Assembly (NCBI GenBank): GCA_020310875.1
Contig: CM035423.1
Span: 127,159,811-127,223,810 of the forward strand
Reading direction: 5' to 3'
Length of the DNA stretch: 64,000 nucleotides
Source: Ceratopteris richardii
Lineage: Eukaryota; Streptophyta; Polypodiopsida; Polypodiales; Pteridaceae
The translations under genes and the position numbers were made by a program. Positions 32,622 through 44,545 of this stretch are shown here, one piece after another; position 1 is the stretch's first letter; every line of letters starts with the position of its first letter. The notes under the pieces were generated by a model, which was given only the letters and a program-made list of their open reading frames with translations, made no database searches and was not told where the DNA came from.

Positions 32622-33239
32622 TGTTCTAGACAAGGGTAAGCACCAAATCAAGAAGCTCCACCTCCTTAATTGTCAATCCATGGAAGAGGTAGGATGGTAT
32701 GAAGATCATGAATGAGTGATGTGCATGAAGATGAAAGTAAGAAGCACTCTAATGCACACACATACACATGAGAGAGGAAATACAAGTGACAATGGAAGGA
32801 GAAACACTATCTTGCATTACTCAATCTCTCTTACAAGTTTGCTCTTCACACTAAGCTGCAAAAATGAGCTCTCTAGCTTTTTTTATAGTTTCTCACTAGC
32901 TTTGGCCCTGTCCAGACCTAGTGTGTGGCCTAGTTAAAAACTAGGTTCCAAGGCCTATTTGAGGACCCAAATGGAGTCTAAAATTATAAAAATTGGTACT
33001 CAAGTTCTACTTAATGTCATCAAGCTTCAAGACTCCTTGGCTTGCACAAAATGGAGCATTGCATGAAAAAAGTTTATGTTTTTATGTTAGAAGGGTGAGT
33101 GATTAGAATCATTGTTAGAGTTTTGATCAAAGATTGATGAATGAAACCTTGGAAAATTATTGATGTGGTCCCCCGTTGATCTCCATGCACCTCTTCTTAC
33201 ATGCTTCCTCTATGCTGATGCTTGTGACAACTGCCAACA
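32622..33239 (-). repeat. 3' LTR of element I
   Basis: 618 bp, plus-strand ends TGTTCTAGACAAGG and CTGCCAACA. It shares GAGCTCTCTAGC, GGCCCTGTCCAGACCTAG and other blocks with the LTRs of E (inverted) and J. Confidence 0.8.
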
Positions 33240-33252
33240 CCCCCTCCCTTTC
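33240..33252 (-). other. Polypurine tract of element I
   Basis: The minus strand reads AAAGGGAGGGGG directly before the LTR start TGTTGGC. Confidence 0.8.
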
Positions 33253-34232
33253 ACATCTATCATCCTTGATAGATCCGTATTGTAGGGAGCAATCAATATA
33301 CTTCTATAGTAAACCTTGTGCCAGGGAGTGTCCTTCTATGTGTAAGCCTTTTGCCAAATCAACCTCGAGTTTATCCTAGTGTATGGCTTGAGGCATATCC
33401 TATGGTGGGAATTTCTAGTGAGTGGAGTACACCATTTGCTCACAAGCAAAAAATTGGAGCAGATGGGTATGCTTTCTGATGAAGACTTTTGAGTGGTACT
33501 GCTAGAATCCTATCATGAACATTCTTCAAAAGTCAATTTATAAAAGGTTGATAAGTACTTAATGTGGTAGTGTCAAGAATAGCATGCCTTAAGGGATCAT
33601 GTGGTGCTCATATCATACACCAGATCTCCGTTACCATGCTAAAACCTTAGGGTAGACACGTGAGGCACTCGAACATGTCAGAAAACTTTGAAAGTTGTTT
33701 GCATGAGATCAAATATCTTTATCGAAATTTGGACTACTATATGTGTCATACGATTCAATCATGGTAGCTAGTGTCATATGGTCCTGATCATTTATGCTAC
33801 TGTAGGTGGACCTTATGGTGGGGAAAAGTATGGATAGTTAAGCCAATCCTAACACTTTGGATCCTTTTGTACTTTGACTACGAATGTGGGCCAAGATCAA
33901 TGAAGGGGCACGTGGCCATAGCACAGATTGTACAGGATATGCAATGGTGCCTTTGACCAGGTGTACATAATATCAAGGTATTCTTGTAGTAATTCCTTCC
34001 TCTGATTTGGCTTAAATATAGTTCCTTTGTTTGCACATGGAGGAAGATCCTCTGGCTGGAATTGAGTTGCATATGTGGGTTTCTTTCCTATTACACACTC
34101 AATTGCTAGGTTGTACTCTGCTAGATACATAAAGTATCGTTTATAATGCAACTCATTTATTGAGATGTACATGCATGGTGCCAGTTCTACAAAATATGGA
34201 GATTGTAGAATAGTCTCTTTGATTGTTGCCAT
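33253..34232 (-). pseudogene. Element I protein, C-terminal domain shared with element E
   Basis: The best-preserved piece is 33897-34232: ETILQSPYFVELAPCMYISI, PTYATQFQPEDLPPCANKG and KAPLHILYNLCYGHVPLH, each alignable with element E (26277-26600). Towards the LTR, GNGDLVYDMSTTTS corresponds to GNYDLVYEMSTTPS of E. The function is unknown. The remainder is broken. Confidence 0.6.
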
Positions 34233-34459
34233 TGCTTGTAGCTATGCCTCTATTTTTGCTGAGTGTGTTTTCCCCAATGCCTCCACTAGCTTCCTCCATG
34301 TTGTTCATGGATGTTGGAATGTGTCTTCTCCTTCTTAAGTAAATCTTCCACCACTGACCAGTTGCGGTTCGTATCCTTCTTCGAAAGTAGGTTGTGGATG
34401 GCCACTGTCTCTTCGGCCTTAGGTAGGTCAAGTGGGGAGTCGGGTGATGGAATCGCAAT

Positions 34460-36040
34460 CTATTATGTCAAATGATTTTGTAGTTCTATTACTTGCATTG
34501 GTAATTTGTTTGATTCTTCCAATAGCTCAGGCGGTGTCGCATCTTGTGTAGTCTGTGTTACACATTGTTCTCCTAGATGCAATGCAGTGTTAACACTTTG
34601 TAGTGTATTACATTCTTATGATAAATGATTGTAGTCCTCTCATAATTGTTTGTTTTCCTCTAGGAGTATATTATAGTTTCTGAAGGAAGGGCTTTGAAGC
34701 AAATAGGGCTAAGTGGCTCTTTTGGATGGTCCATGGCAGCTTTGAAATTCTCCCAATTCTACTCGCTTTCCTCTTGAGTTCAAGCTCCATGGTATGATAT
34801 GACTCCCTAATCTCCTAGTAATGTGCATTGAGAGAAGCATTTTCTATAGTTAGGGAATTCATGTTAGCCTGGAGTTGGTTCATGGTCTGCTCTAAAGAGT
34901 GGTGTCTCTATCCTAAAGATGAGAGCTTGTCCCTCACTTGATGCATACAATTAAGCATGGTGGGATGAATAGTGTTGAGGTAGGTAGGAAAGGGTTAGGT
35001 GCCTTTGGTTGTGGATTGGAGATGGGTGTCGTGGGACTGGAGGTGGTGATAGAGGGTGAAGATGTTTCTACGATGATCTCATTTGAGGGGCAAGCAATGG
35101 TTGGTGAGGCCTGGTGGGGTGATTGAGGGTGTGGTTCCAATACAGTTGTGTCTTGAGTAAAGGGTGACAAAGGGAGCTCAAGGGAGTTAGGTAGTTCCAT
35201 GGAAATACTGAGGTCTCTAGGTGGTGTTGATGTCAATGGTTGTACCTGATCATCATGTCTACTCGATGTATTTGCGTCTATTAGAACACAAATGTACTCA
35301 CCCGATTGTGAAAGTAGTTGAATGTGGCATGGGTCGAAATGTGGCAAGGGTTTGCATTTAAGGAATTTGATTGCTTCCACCATTGCCATAGTTTCAATTA
35401 ACATATTAAATGCATCAACAAATACTGCCTCAAACCCATTGTTTGCTAATTTCTATTGCAATATTTTGTGGCTCTGTTGTTTTCTCAGCTAACTTCTTGC
35501 CCATACAGCCTACATTATGGTGTATAGCCTTTGAACTACTATCATATTAGCAGCTCCATTCGTTGTGTCTGGTTCTACTATTTATACCTCATCTTGCTCT
35601 CTTGGATGTGTATCCTCTAGTTGTTGTTGAGTATCTTGGTTATCTTCCTCATCCTGTTGATTGGCAAGGTCATCATCATCTCTATCTATGATTGTTCTAT
35701 CATCATCCTCTTGCTTTGTTGTATGATGGCCTTCCTCATGGTCTATCTATGAGCTAGGGTCGCTTGGTCTCTCACATTCTTTTGAAAGGAACTATGCTTC
35801 TAAAAATTGGAGCTCCTTGAAAAGTGCATCATGCATTTCAAATTTGAATGTGGTATTAAAAGTGTTTATTTCCATGTTTGGTATCAGAAAAGAGAAAACA
35901 TATGTCCCCATAGTAGTTATCGATTCTGAAATCACATATTCTTTTGTAACTAGTATAACACTCGTGGATGCATTAAAAGTGGTCTTGCCGCTAGTCAATC
36001 CCTCAGGTGTTGGCATGCCTGATATTCGTTCGTGAATCAA
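34460..36040 (-). pseudogene. Element I protein, middle region (Pro/Ser-rich and coiled-coil-like)
   Basis: Contains a Gln/Leu-rich stretch before the shared C-terminal domain (VIELQNH near 34480) and an open piece at 34934-35404 that is Pro/Ser/Thr-rich (PNSLELPLSPFTQDTTVLEP). Another at 35792-36040 is conserved-looking (TTMGTYVFSFLIPNMEINTF). I recognise no domain. By position this would be the N-terminal two thirds of the E/I-type protein. Confidence 0.4.
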
Positions 36041-36183
36041 TGGGATGGTTGATTGCAGTTCTATCGATCACTGTTATGGTGATGGTTGAGGGGAAGGGAC
36101 AACAACAATCTATAAGCAATGAATGGAACCCCTCATACATTTGCCCAAGTGTGCTTTCGACTTACTGGCACTCTTTTATTTAT

Positions 36184-36291
36184 GTAAGTACACACTGGAG
36201 AGTGCTCTTTCCATGGGTACATCAGCCAAGCACACATGTAAGTACACACTGGAGAGTGCTCTTTCCATGGGTACATCAGCCAAGCACACAT
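36184..36291. repeat. Perfect 54-bp tandem duplication in element I
   Basis: 36184-36237 and 36238-36291 are identical, each starting GTAAGTACACACTGGAGAG and ending CCAAGCACACAT. Perfect identity inside a strongly decayed element implies a recent local duplication. Confidence 0.93.
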
Positions 36292-36438
36292 ACACGATCA
36301 ACATGATTGCACAACATCCATGAATCGCTCTTGTGTGCCCACCTTTGATTAGCCAAAAATAGTTGTTCTTAAACCCAGCTAGCCAAATCGATTGTCTTTG
36401 GAACAATGTTGGTCAAATACAACCCAAACCAGATTCTC

Positions 36439-37127
36439 CTATGCGGTTGCATGAAACGATCTTGAGCTAGGAATGCAAAATGTTGCATGCATATGCGCAC
36501 TGGTGTGGACAGCTCGAGTGATGGCTAATATATTTTCCCATTTCAATACATCTCTTTTTTTCATTGATTCAGGAATTAAACGTTCTTTTTCTATGGGAGT
36601 ATGGGAGCCACTAATTTTCAAAGCTGCTCTAATAAGACCTTGAGTGTGCTTAAAATTCTTAAAGGGGGCTCGATTACTAATGAGGGAAGGAAAAAAGTTC
36701 TTGGAAGTTCTCCTTTCAAAGGTCTAGAGAGTGGTAACTAAGTAGTAACAATGATAGAAGTCAGTTTTGGGTAGAGGTGCACTGATGTATTCTGTGAACC
36801 CAGCTTTATCCTACAAATGCCTCAATTCCATGGTGTTTTGGAGTGTTTCAAAATGTTTGGAGAAGAATTGGTATCGTCCCCAAGTTTTGCCATTGAAACA
36901 AATGTTTGCTTCATAAATATGCTCTATACTCACGAGGGGTCCTGTCAGGCCTTGAAACCAGTGCAACTTGGGGTGGATGCACTCTGTCTTTCCTATTGGT
37001 GGATCTTCTATTGGCATTCAACCCAGTAAATCCTTGAAATTTGAGGGGTAACATTGAAGGATGGTCTTCAATTGGTAGTTGTTCAAAATCCACAACATGT
37101 TGCCTGAGGCCTACCCCTAATGATTCT
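36439..37127 (-). pseudogene. Element I, 5'-most coding-like segments
   Basis: Open pieces on the sense strand (36439-36621: KISGSHTPIEKERLIPESMK; 36811-37017: KTWGRYQFFSKHFETLQNTM; 36911 onward: LRQHVVDFEQLPIEDHPSML) look protein-like in composition. They match nothing I know. The last runs up to the J insertion point, which supports J having inserted into coding sequence of I. Confidence 0.4.
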
Positions 37128-37747
37128 TGTAGCTCAAGTGTAAGCACCACCTCCTTTACTTGTCAATCCGCGGAGACATGAGGACTGGTATGAAGACCAC
37201 AAGCAAGTGAAGGCACGTGTGTGAGTGAAAGCACACAAGCATGCACACACATATACACACACATGCACAAGGTAAGATCAAAGAGAGGAACAATGGAAAG
37301 CTTTGATTACAAAGAGTTCTCTCAAAAAAGCTCAAATCTACAACAAGCTAATTCTCTAACAAGCTAACCCCAAAAATGAGCTCTCTAGCCCTTTTTACAG
37401 TTTTTTGAGTAGTTTTGGCCCTGTCCAGACCTAATGTCTGGCCTAGTTAAAAATTAAGTTCTAGGGCTTATTTGAGGGCTCAACCGGAGTCTAAAAATTA
37501 TCAAAATTGGTAGGATGATACTTCTAGTACTCCTTAAGCTCTAGGACTCCTCGGCTTGAAAAAAATGGAGTTACAAAAAGGTGAAATAATATTTACAATG
37601 GTTTGAGTGATCAAAATCACTATTTTTGTAGGGGATTCTTCTGAAAATTTGACCTACACTTCTTGGAGCTCCCTACTTGCTCCCTCTTCTTGTGTGTCCA
37701 CTTTTTTGATGTGCTTCCATGCTTGTGCTTGACCTTGAGTTCCAACA
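37128..37747 (-). repeat. 3' LTR of element J
   Basis: 620 bp, plus-strand ends TGTAGCTCAAGTG and GAGTTCCAACA. The left border was set by alignment with the LTR of I and is supported by the ATTCT repeat. Confidence 0.75.
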
Positions 37748-37761
37748 CCCCCCACGCCTCT
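37748..37761 (-). other. Polypurine tract of element J
   Basis: The minus strand reads AGAGGCGTGGGGGG before the LTR start TGTTGGAAC. It is followed, as in E and I, by a GTCTGTCA-type sequence. Confidence 0.65.
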
Positions 37762-38980
37762 CGAGTCTGTCATCCCATGATTCCACCTTCAACTAAGCAT
37801 GACTCATTCATGTTCCATGAGCCAAACCTTGGAACAAGCTCTCTTTCTCTCTCTCTCTTTTTATTCTTCTTCTCCTTGTTTCTTTTTGTTAAAGAGAGGA
37901 ACAATTGCACAAAACAAGAAGAAAGAGGTTAGAAACAGTAAACATAGTTGACATATGTCAATGTGCTCTTGTGCCTAGGACTCTCAAATGTGTCTATGCA
38001 CGGCCATGTAATGTGGCCCTATATTAATGCATACTTTGGAAAGGCATGACCTGAATGGTGCAAAAGATAGGGTTGTGCAAGGAGCACATGGTTGTTGCTC
38101 ATCGAGGCTTTCGATGTCACTTGCGGATGTTGATGTCATCTTTGATGGAGGTATCCATCGGATCTCGAGATGACAACTGATCATTCCTCCTTACAGGGAT
38201 CCATTTGAGAACCATGTTTGGTTGCATCGAGATCACCTTGGGCTTCTTCATCCCTGGATGGTTTCATAAATTTTGTATCCGACGTGGTTGGTTCTTTGGA
38301 TCTGCGGGGGTAACTAATGCTTTGGCTTCCATACCCATACCATTGTTGCTGGTCTTCTGACTCTTTTTGAAGAGGTGAGTTGGTCTTCTTTTGGTCTTGG
38401 TATTTGGTTCTGAACCTTTCCTCGCCTTGACTTCTTTGTTGAGATTTTTCTCATGTGGGAGAGCATAGGTTGTTGTGTATGTAAGATCTTCTTGGGTACC
38501 CATATTTGTGATTGTCCTTGTTGAGCGGCAGCTAATTTCTTAGGTGCCCAAACTTGTCGGATACCTTGTGGTTGAGCTTGCCCTAGTTTCTTCGTTCGTC
38601 TTCTGGCCTGGTTGGCTTGTCTGGATGGGAGTTGTGGGGGCAAGGCCAGTGGTTGTCCTCCCTTTCGTACCCAGATCTACTTCATGCCCAAAACTGCTTT
38701 CTTGTCGAATGGTGTCTTTTTAGTTGATATAGAAGTTGTCTTGAACTATTGTGCTTGCCTTTGTAGAGGAACTCTTGTGGCTACATTAGTCTTTGAAGAA
38801 GAAAGATCCACTCACCTGCGAGTCTGTGCCTCCATAATTGACTCCTTCTGCATCACAGAGCTTTTGAAACCTACAACATCTTCTTCTCAAAGATTAGTCT
38901 TAGGAGAATGAAGAAACTCTATGATGCCTAGATCTGTGATCATGTCATTCTCTAATTGTAATGTAATGCATTGTTCATGC
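37762..38980 (-). pseudogene. 3' region of J with a basic Pro/Gln-rich reading frame
   Basis: Open pieces at 38314-38643 and 38264-38503 (minus) encode a strongly basic, Gln/Lys/Pro-rich segment with repeated IRQVWAPKK / SQIWVPKK motifs. That composition resembles nucleic-acid-binding linkers of retroelement gag proteins, but I cannot assign it. 37762-38260 holds a CT-rich tract (about 37840-37870) and no clear gene. Confidence 0.35.
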
Positions 38981-38982
38981 AC

Positions 38983-39276
38983 TCAAACTTGAAGAAATTG
39001 ACTTCTCAGGTTCAAGTTGACTACATGGTGGTAAATCCAATCTTGACCCAAGACAAGTGGCTCTGTAAGGTCTTCATCTTGACACACTAGCATTTTGACT
39101 CTCATTGGGACATCTTGAAGGTAGATGGGAAGCTCCACCTTGCCCAAGCAAGGGGTTTCCACACCTCCCAACCCTATGAGATAGGCTTCTACAGGCTTAA
39201 TGTTCAATTGCAGGTCTTGGAAGTACGAAAGTCTAACTGCACTAGTTGTTGCACCTAAGTCAATCAATGCTCTCAC
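38983..39276 (-). pseudogene. Protease segment of J, copy 1
   Basis: RALIDLGATTSAVRLSYFQD carries the retroelement aspartic-protease active site (D-L-G-A-T), and LVLGQDWIYHHVVNLNLRS is the closing I-L-G-x-D-W type motif. It closely matches 42770-43135. It lies downstream of an integrase segment, which is not the normal gypsy order and marks the mosaic structure. Confidence 0.7.
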
Positions 39277-39528
39277 AGTCCTTAAACTCTTTCCTCAACC
39301 TACCTCTACGGTCATAAAGGGGTGTCGGTTGATTATTTGAGAAGTAATTATGCCTGATTTTTGCCACATGTCCATGTGATATTTTGGGGCTTTTGGGTTG
39401 ACATCTAGGCCTAGTCACCTTAACTTATTTTGCCTTATGCACTCTCTAGCCTCTGCCTGTGCTTCTTCTCTAACCCTTAACTCCTCTTCTTTTCGCTTCT
39501 TAACAGTGTTGAGTCTCATTAGCATATC

Positions 39529-40745
39529 CTATATAAGAGTTTCTTGATATAACTTGACTCGACAACCACTTATATAGTTTGGCAAGATATCACCTTCTAA
39601 AGTGGCCAATTGAACCGCACTACTAGTGCAAATTCTATTAATGATCATGGCTCCATATCCTCGCTTTTCCAATTTATGGGCATGTTGCTTTAGTGTATAC
39701 ACCAGCACTAAGTCTCCCTCTTTCAATCCTTTATCTTTAATACGTGCATCAAAGTATGCCTTCTATCTTTTCTTTGCAGCATAGATACCTGTTGTCGCTC
39801 GTAGCCTCGTCTTGCCTAAATGTTCTAGATCAAAGATCTTAGAGGATAGCTCATGTCCATTCCACTTAGCATTCTGTCCAAAGACCATCTGAAATGTGGT
39901 GGCATTGAGTACTGTTTTGTAGGCAACTCAGTAAGCCCAAACAACATGATGGAGCTGTTTATCCCAATCAGAGCGTACACCAAGAATTCTTGGAGAAGGT
40001 TTTCAATAACTTCATTCAAGAAGTGTGTGCCTCTATCGCTCAGTAACTCTATTGGTAGTCCATATCTCGTGAACACATTCTCAAATAAGAACTTAGCCGT
40101 TGTTTGACCATCATTATTGGTTGTCGCTTTGACTTCTACCCACTTTGTAAGGTAATTTGTGGCTACAATAATGTATTCTGCATGGGAATTTCTAGCTGGG
40201 GGGCCAATAGGACCTAGAAAGTCTATACCCCACTTCAAAAATGCACGTCCTCCCATCATTGGCCTCAAAGGCATCTCATCTTTTCTAATCGGATATTGTG
40301 CACGTTGGCATGTATCACATTTCTTCATATAGGTATGTGCATCCATATGAAGATTGGGCCACCAAAGTCTTGAGAATAGAATGGTCTTGATTACTCGATC
40401 AGGCGTGAAGTGTCCACTTGCAACACTACTGTGTGCAGTTTCTAAGATTTTCAAATAGTCTGATTCATGAACGCACAATCTTAAGTAACCATCCTTGCCT
40501 CTTTGATATAGGTTGTCTCCTATTAAGGCATATTCCTGAGCCTCTTGCTCCATGCTTCGTTTTCTTGCTAGGCTAGCCTCACTAGGGAGTGTTCCCGATC
40601 TCATAAATTCTACCAATGGAGCACTCCAATCTGGAATTAATGATACATGATAAAGAGTAGCATGCTCCACTAGGGGTCTCTCTTTGCACTCTGGACAATT
40701 CTTAATCCACTCATGTATTTCTTTGTCCATACTAGGCCAATACAC
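39529..40745 (-). pseudogene. pol: Integrase segment of J, copy 1
   Basis: The zinc-binding region (HSSVASGHFTPDRVIKTILF, CDTCQRAQYP) is followed by the core: WGIDFLGPIGPPARNSHAEY, TNYLTKWVEVKATTNNDGQT and ELLSDRGTHFLNEVIENLLQ. The C-terminal piece (39529-39726) has DLVLVYTLKQHAHKLEKRG. It is the typical plant gypsy integrase, matching copy 2 at 43253-44462. Confidence 0.82.
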
Positions 40746-40760
40746 TCCTAGTTTTAGATT

Positions 40761-41971
40761 CTACAATGTTCTTTGCTTAGAATAGTGAGTTCCTAGCAAT
40801 CCTTCATAAGCTTGTTGCAACCAACAAATATGTTCATAATCCTCGACACAACAAGCTAATACACCCTCTATATCTTGTTTGTATATGCTTCCTACCAATA
40901 TTTTATAGTTTTGTGTTTTTACAATTTCTTCTTTATCTGTTCTCACATCCTTACGTGCGGGTCCAAATCTTAGGACTAGTACCCACTTATTTGCCCATTT
41001 AGGAACAACTTCTAAATTGAATAGATGAGCGTCAGGTAGTTCATCAGACACTCCTTGCAATGGCTCTCCTGAAGTGATGCAAGAAAGGTGATTTGCCTTG
41101 AGGTGGGTTCTACCTTTCCTAACAACAACTTCAAAATCGTATTCCATTAGTACGAGGAACCATCTTACTAAGCATCCTGTATTGCAAGGCTTGTTGACCA
41201 AATATAATAAATCTTGATGATCAATGAAAAACTTGAACTTGTTGGCCAATAGATAGTGTCTAAACTTCTTTATGGTGTATACCATGCCTAAGCCTTCTCT
41301 TTCAATTGTTGTATAATTTTGTTCAGCCGTATTCAATTGCCTACTTGCATAGGTTATAGGCAAATATAGATTTCCTTCACCTGTTGGTTGTGCTAGCACA
41401 CATCCTATTGCATGATTGGATGCATCTACATGGACATGAAATGGTTTATTCCAATCCAAAGTGGTCAGTATTAGTGTTGTGCACTGCCTCTTCAACTCGT
41501 TGAAGGAATTTTCACATTTGTCGTTCCACTCAAAATTTGTCAACAAATCATAAAGAGGTTTAGCTATGATCCCATACATGTGGATGAACCTGCGGTAATA
41601 TCCACAATGTCCCATAAAGGTTTGTACCTCTTTCACGTTCCTTGGCCTTGGCATTTAGGAATGTGGTATCTTCTTTCTTGGGAATGAGCACATAAATCAT
41701 CCACATATACTTCTAAGTTCTTTCGCAAGAACTCTTTGAAGACATGACACATGAGCCTTTGGAATGTTGCAGGTGCATTGGTGATCCCAAATGGCATCAC
41801 ACAAAATGCAAAGATTCCCCACTCTGTGGTAAAAGTTGTTTTGTGTTGATCTTCTATGGCTATGGCTACTTGGTTGTAACCTGAAAATCCATCAATGAAG
41901 CTATAAACTTCTTTGCCTGCAACACGTTCCAATAAATGTTCAGTGATTGGAAGCGAATAGCTATCTCTCAT
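40761..41971 (-). pseudogene. pol: RT and RNase H segment of J
   Basis: RT palm pieces include SFIDGFSGYNQVAIAIEDQH, FCVMPFGITNAPATFQRLMC and LEVYVDDLCAHS with the YVDD catalytic box. The RT thumb (VKEVQTFMGHCGYYRRFIHM) leads into RNase H: FHVHVDASNHAIGCVLAQPT, NYTTIEREGLGMVYTIKKFR and FFIDHQDLLYLVNKP. These are standard gypsy domains. Confidence 0.85.
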
Positions 41972-42330
41972 CGTAGCGGCATTAACTTTTTAAGGTTAAT
42001 ACACACTCACAACTTCCCATTCTTCTTGGGCACCATTACAATGGGAGACACCCATTCAGTATGCTCAATCTCATAGATAAATCCAGCTTCAATCAACATA
42101 TCAATTTCTTCTTTTATGTGTCATTATATGTGTAGGGGTTCTCTTTGGTGGGCTTGGCATCAGCCGTCATGGGAATCGAATGAGAGCATATTCTTGGATC
42201 TACCTACCCCCTTCAAGTCTCTATAGTGCCATGCAAACACGTCCCTATATTCCCTTAATAAAGTTACAAGCTCTGCTTGTTCTTCTACACTTAGGTCTTC
42301 TCCTATGTATGTACATCGCTCTTCATTCTC

Positions 42331-43135
42331 TTAAATGGTTACTACAATCTTTTTGGTCTTTTCTCTATTATCATACACTTCTCTTGTGATGGCTTCTCTC
42401 TTAGACATCCATACCAAATTTTTTTGGTCTTCAACTTCATATTTCTTGAAATTTTCTGGTACTTCAAACAATGATTCCTCCTCTTCTTGTTTCACTGCTT
42501 TTCTTTTCTTTTTCTTTTGACCGCCCTCACTTCCATACTTTGATTTTATAGTTTTGATGCTGATGAGAGGTTCTTTTTCCTCTTGGGTAGATACATCGAC
42601 ATCTTCTAGATAGTGCTTTTCTAAGTTAAAGCAACTATCCATCACAATGGACTCTAGATCATCCTCATTCTCATCTTCTTCTATGATGTCACTAGGGTCA
42701 CATTCTTCTAGCAAGGGTTGACACATGAACACTAAAATGTCATAGATGACATGTGTTTGACTTCTCAGGTTCAAGTTGACTACATGGTAGTAAATCCAAT
42801 CTTGACCCAAGACAAGTGGCTCTGTAAGATCTTCATCTTGACACACTAGCATTTTGACTCTCATTGGGACATCTTGAAGGTAGATGGGAAGCTCCACCTT
42901 TCCCAAGCAAGGGGTTTTTCACACCTCCCAACCCTATAAGATAGGCTTCTATAGGCTTGATGTTCAATTGCAGGTCTTGGCAGTACGAAATTCTAACTAC
43001 ACTAGTTTCTGCACCTGAGTTAATCAATGCTCTCAGAGTCCTTAAACTCTTTCCTCGCCCTACCTCTACAGTCATAAAGGGGTGTCGGTCGATTATTTGA
43101 GAAGTAATTATGCCTGATTTTTGGCACATGTCCAT
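42331..43135 (-). pseudogene. Protease and pre-RT segment of J, copy 2
   Basis: The protease part (RALINSGAETSVVRISYCQD, LVLGQDWIYYHVVNLNLRS) is followed by an acidic linker with a Lys-rich patch (GGQKKKKRKAVKQEEEESLF) that could act as a nuclear localisation signal, and the pre-RT segment MSKREAITREVYDNREKTKK. This is the normal order from protease into RT. Bases 41972-42330 continue the pre-RT/RT region. Confidence 0.7.
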
Positions 43136-43252
43136 GTGATATTTTGGGGCTTTTGGGTTGACATCTAGGCCTAGTCGCCTTAACTTATTTTGCCTTATGC
43201 ACTCTCTAGCCTCTACCTGTGCTTCTTCTCTAACCCTTAACTCCTCTTCTTT

Positions 43253-44462
43253 TCACTTCTTAACAGTCTTGAGTCTCATTAGCATATCCTCTGTAAGAGG
43301 TTCTTGATATAACTTGACTCGACAACCACTTATATAGTTTGGCAAGATATCACCTTCTAAAGTGGCCAATTGAACCACACTGCTAGTGGAAATTCTACTA
43401 ATGATCATGGGTCCATATCCTCGCGTTTCCAATTTATGGGCATGTTGCTTTAGTGTATACATCAACACTGAGTCTCCCTCTTTCAATCCTTTATCTTTAA
43501 TGTGTGCATCAAAGTATGCCTTTTGTCTTTTCTTTGCAGCATAGATATTGCTGGAGCTCGTAGCCTCGTCTCCCCTAAACATTCTAGATCAAAGATCCTA
43601 GAGGATAGCTCATGCCCATTCCACTCGTGCTTTTGTGCTACTTTTAAAGTTGGGATTAGGAAATCTAATGGTAGCACAGCATTCTGTCCAAAGACCATCT
43701 GAAATGGGGTGGCATTGAGTACTGTTTTGTAGGCAACTCGATAAGCCCAAACAACATGAGGAAGTTGTTTATCCAAATCAGAGCGTTTATTATTGACCAG
43801 TTTTGTCAATACATTACATAGGATCTTATTTGTGCTCTCGGCTTGTCCGTTAGCTTATGGATGATAGGGGGCAGACTTCTTATGTAACACCAAGAATTCT
43901 TGGAGAGGTTTTCAATAACTTCATTCAAGAAGTGTGTGCCTCTATCGCTCACTAACTCTATTGGTAGTCCATATCTCATGAACACATTCTCAAATGAGAA
44001 CTTAGTCATTATTTGAGCATCATTATTGGTTGTGGCTTTGACTTCTACCCACTTTGTAAGGTAATCTGTGGCTACAATAATGTATTTTGCATGGGGATTT
44101 CTAGATGGGGGGCTAATAGGACCTACAAAGTCTATACCCCACTTCAAAAATGCACGTCCTCCCATCACTGGCCTCAAAGGCATCTCATCTTTTCTAATTG
44201 GATATTGTGCACGTTGGCTTGTATCACATTTCTTCATATAGGTATGTGCATCCATATGAAGAGTGGGCCACCAAAGTCCTAAGAATAGAATGGTCTTGAT
44301 TACTCGATCAGTCTTGAAGTGTCCACTTGCAACACGACTGTGTGTAGTTTCTAAGAGTTTCAAATAGTCAGATTCATGAACGCACAATCGTAAGTAACCA
44401 TCCTTGCCTCTTCGATATAGGTTGTCTCCTACTAAGGCATAGTCCTGAGCCTCTTGCTCCAT
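43253..44462 (-). pseudogene. pol: Integrase segment of J, copy 2
   Basis: Same domain order as copy 1: HSRVASGHFKTDRVIKTILF, WGIDFVGPISPPSRNPHAKY and ELVSDRGTHFLNEVIENL. Then comes the post-catalytic region HVVWAYRVAYKTVLNATPFQ with MVFGQNAVLPLDF, and the C-terminal VLMYTLKQHAHKLETRGYGP. It differs from copy 1 by a few percent. Confidence 0.82.
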
Positions 44463-44545
44463 GCTTCATTTTCTTGCTAGGCTAGCCTCACTAGGGAATG
44501 TTCCCGATCTCGTGAATTCTACCAATGGAGCACTCCAATCTAGAA

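Larger units (their letters stand above)
32622..37127 (-). mobile_element. LTR element I, non-autonomous relative of E (fossil)
   Basis: A 3' LTR (32622-33239) with adjoining purine tract, then about 3.9 kb of interior read on the minus strand, cut at 37127 by element J. The distance from the 3' LTR to the conserved QSPYF segment (about 990 bp) is nearly the same as in E. No RT or integrase is seen. The 5' LTR was not found; the short stretch after 52304 could be its continuation. It is heavily broken. Confidence 0.75.
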
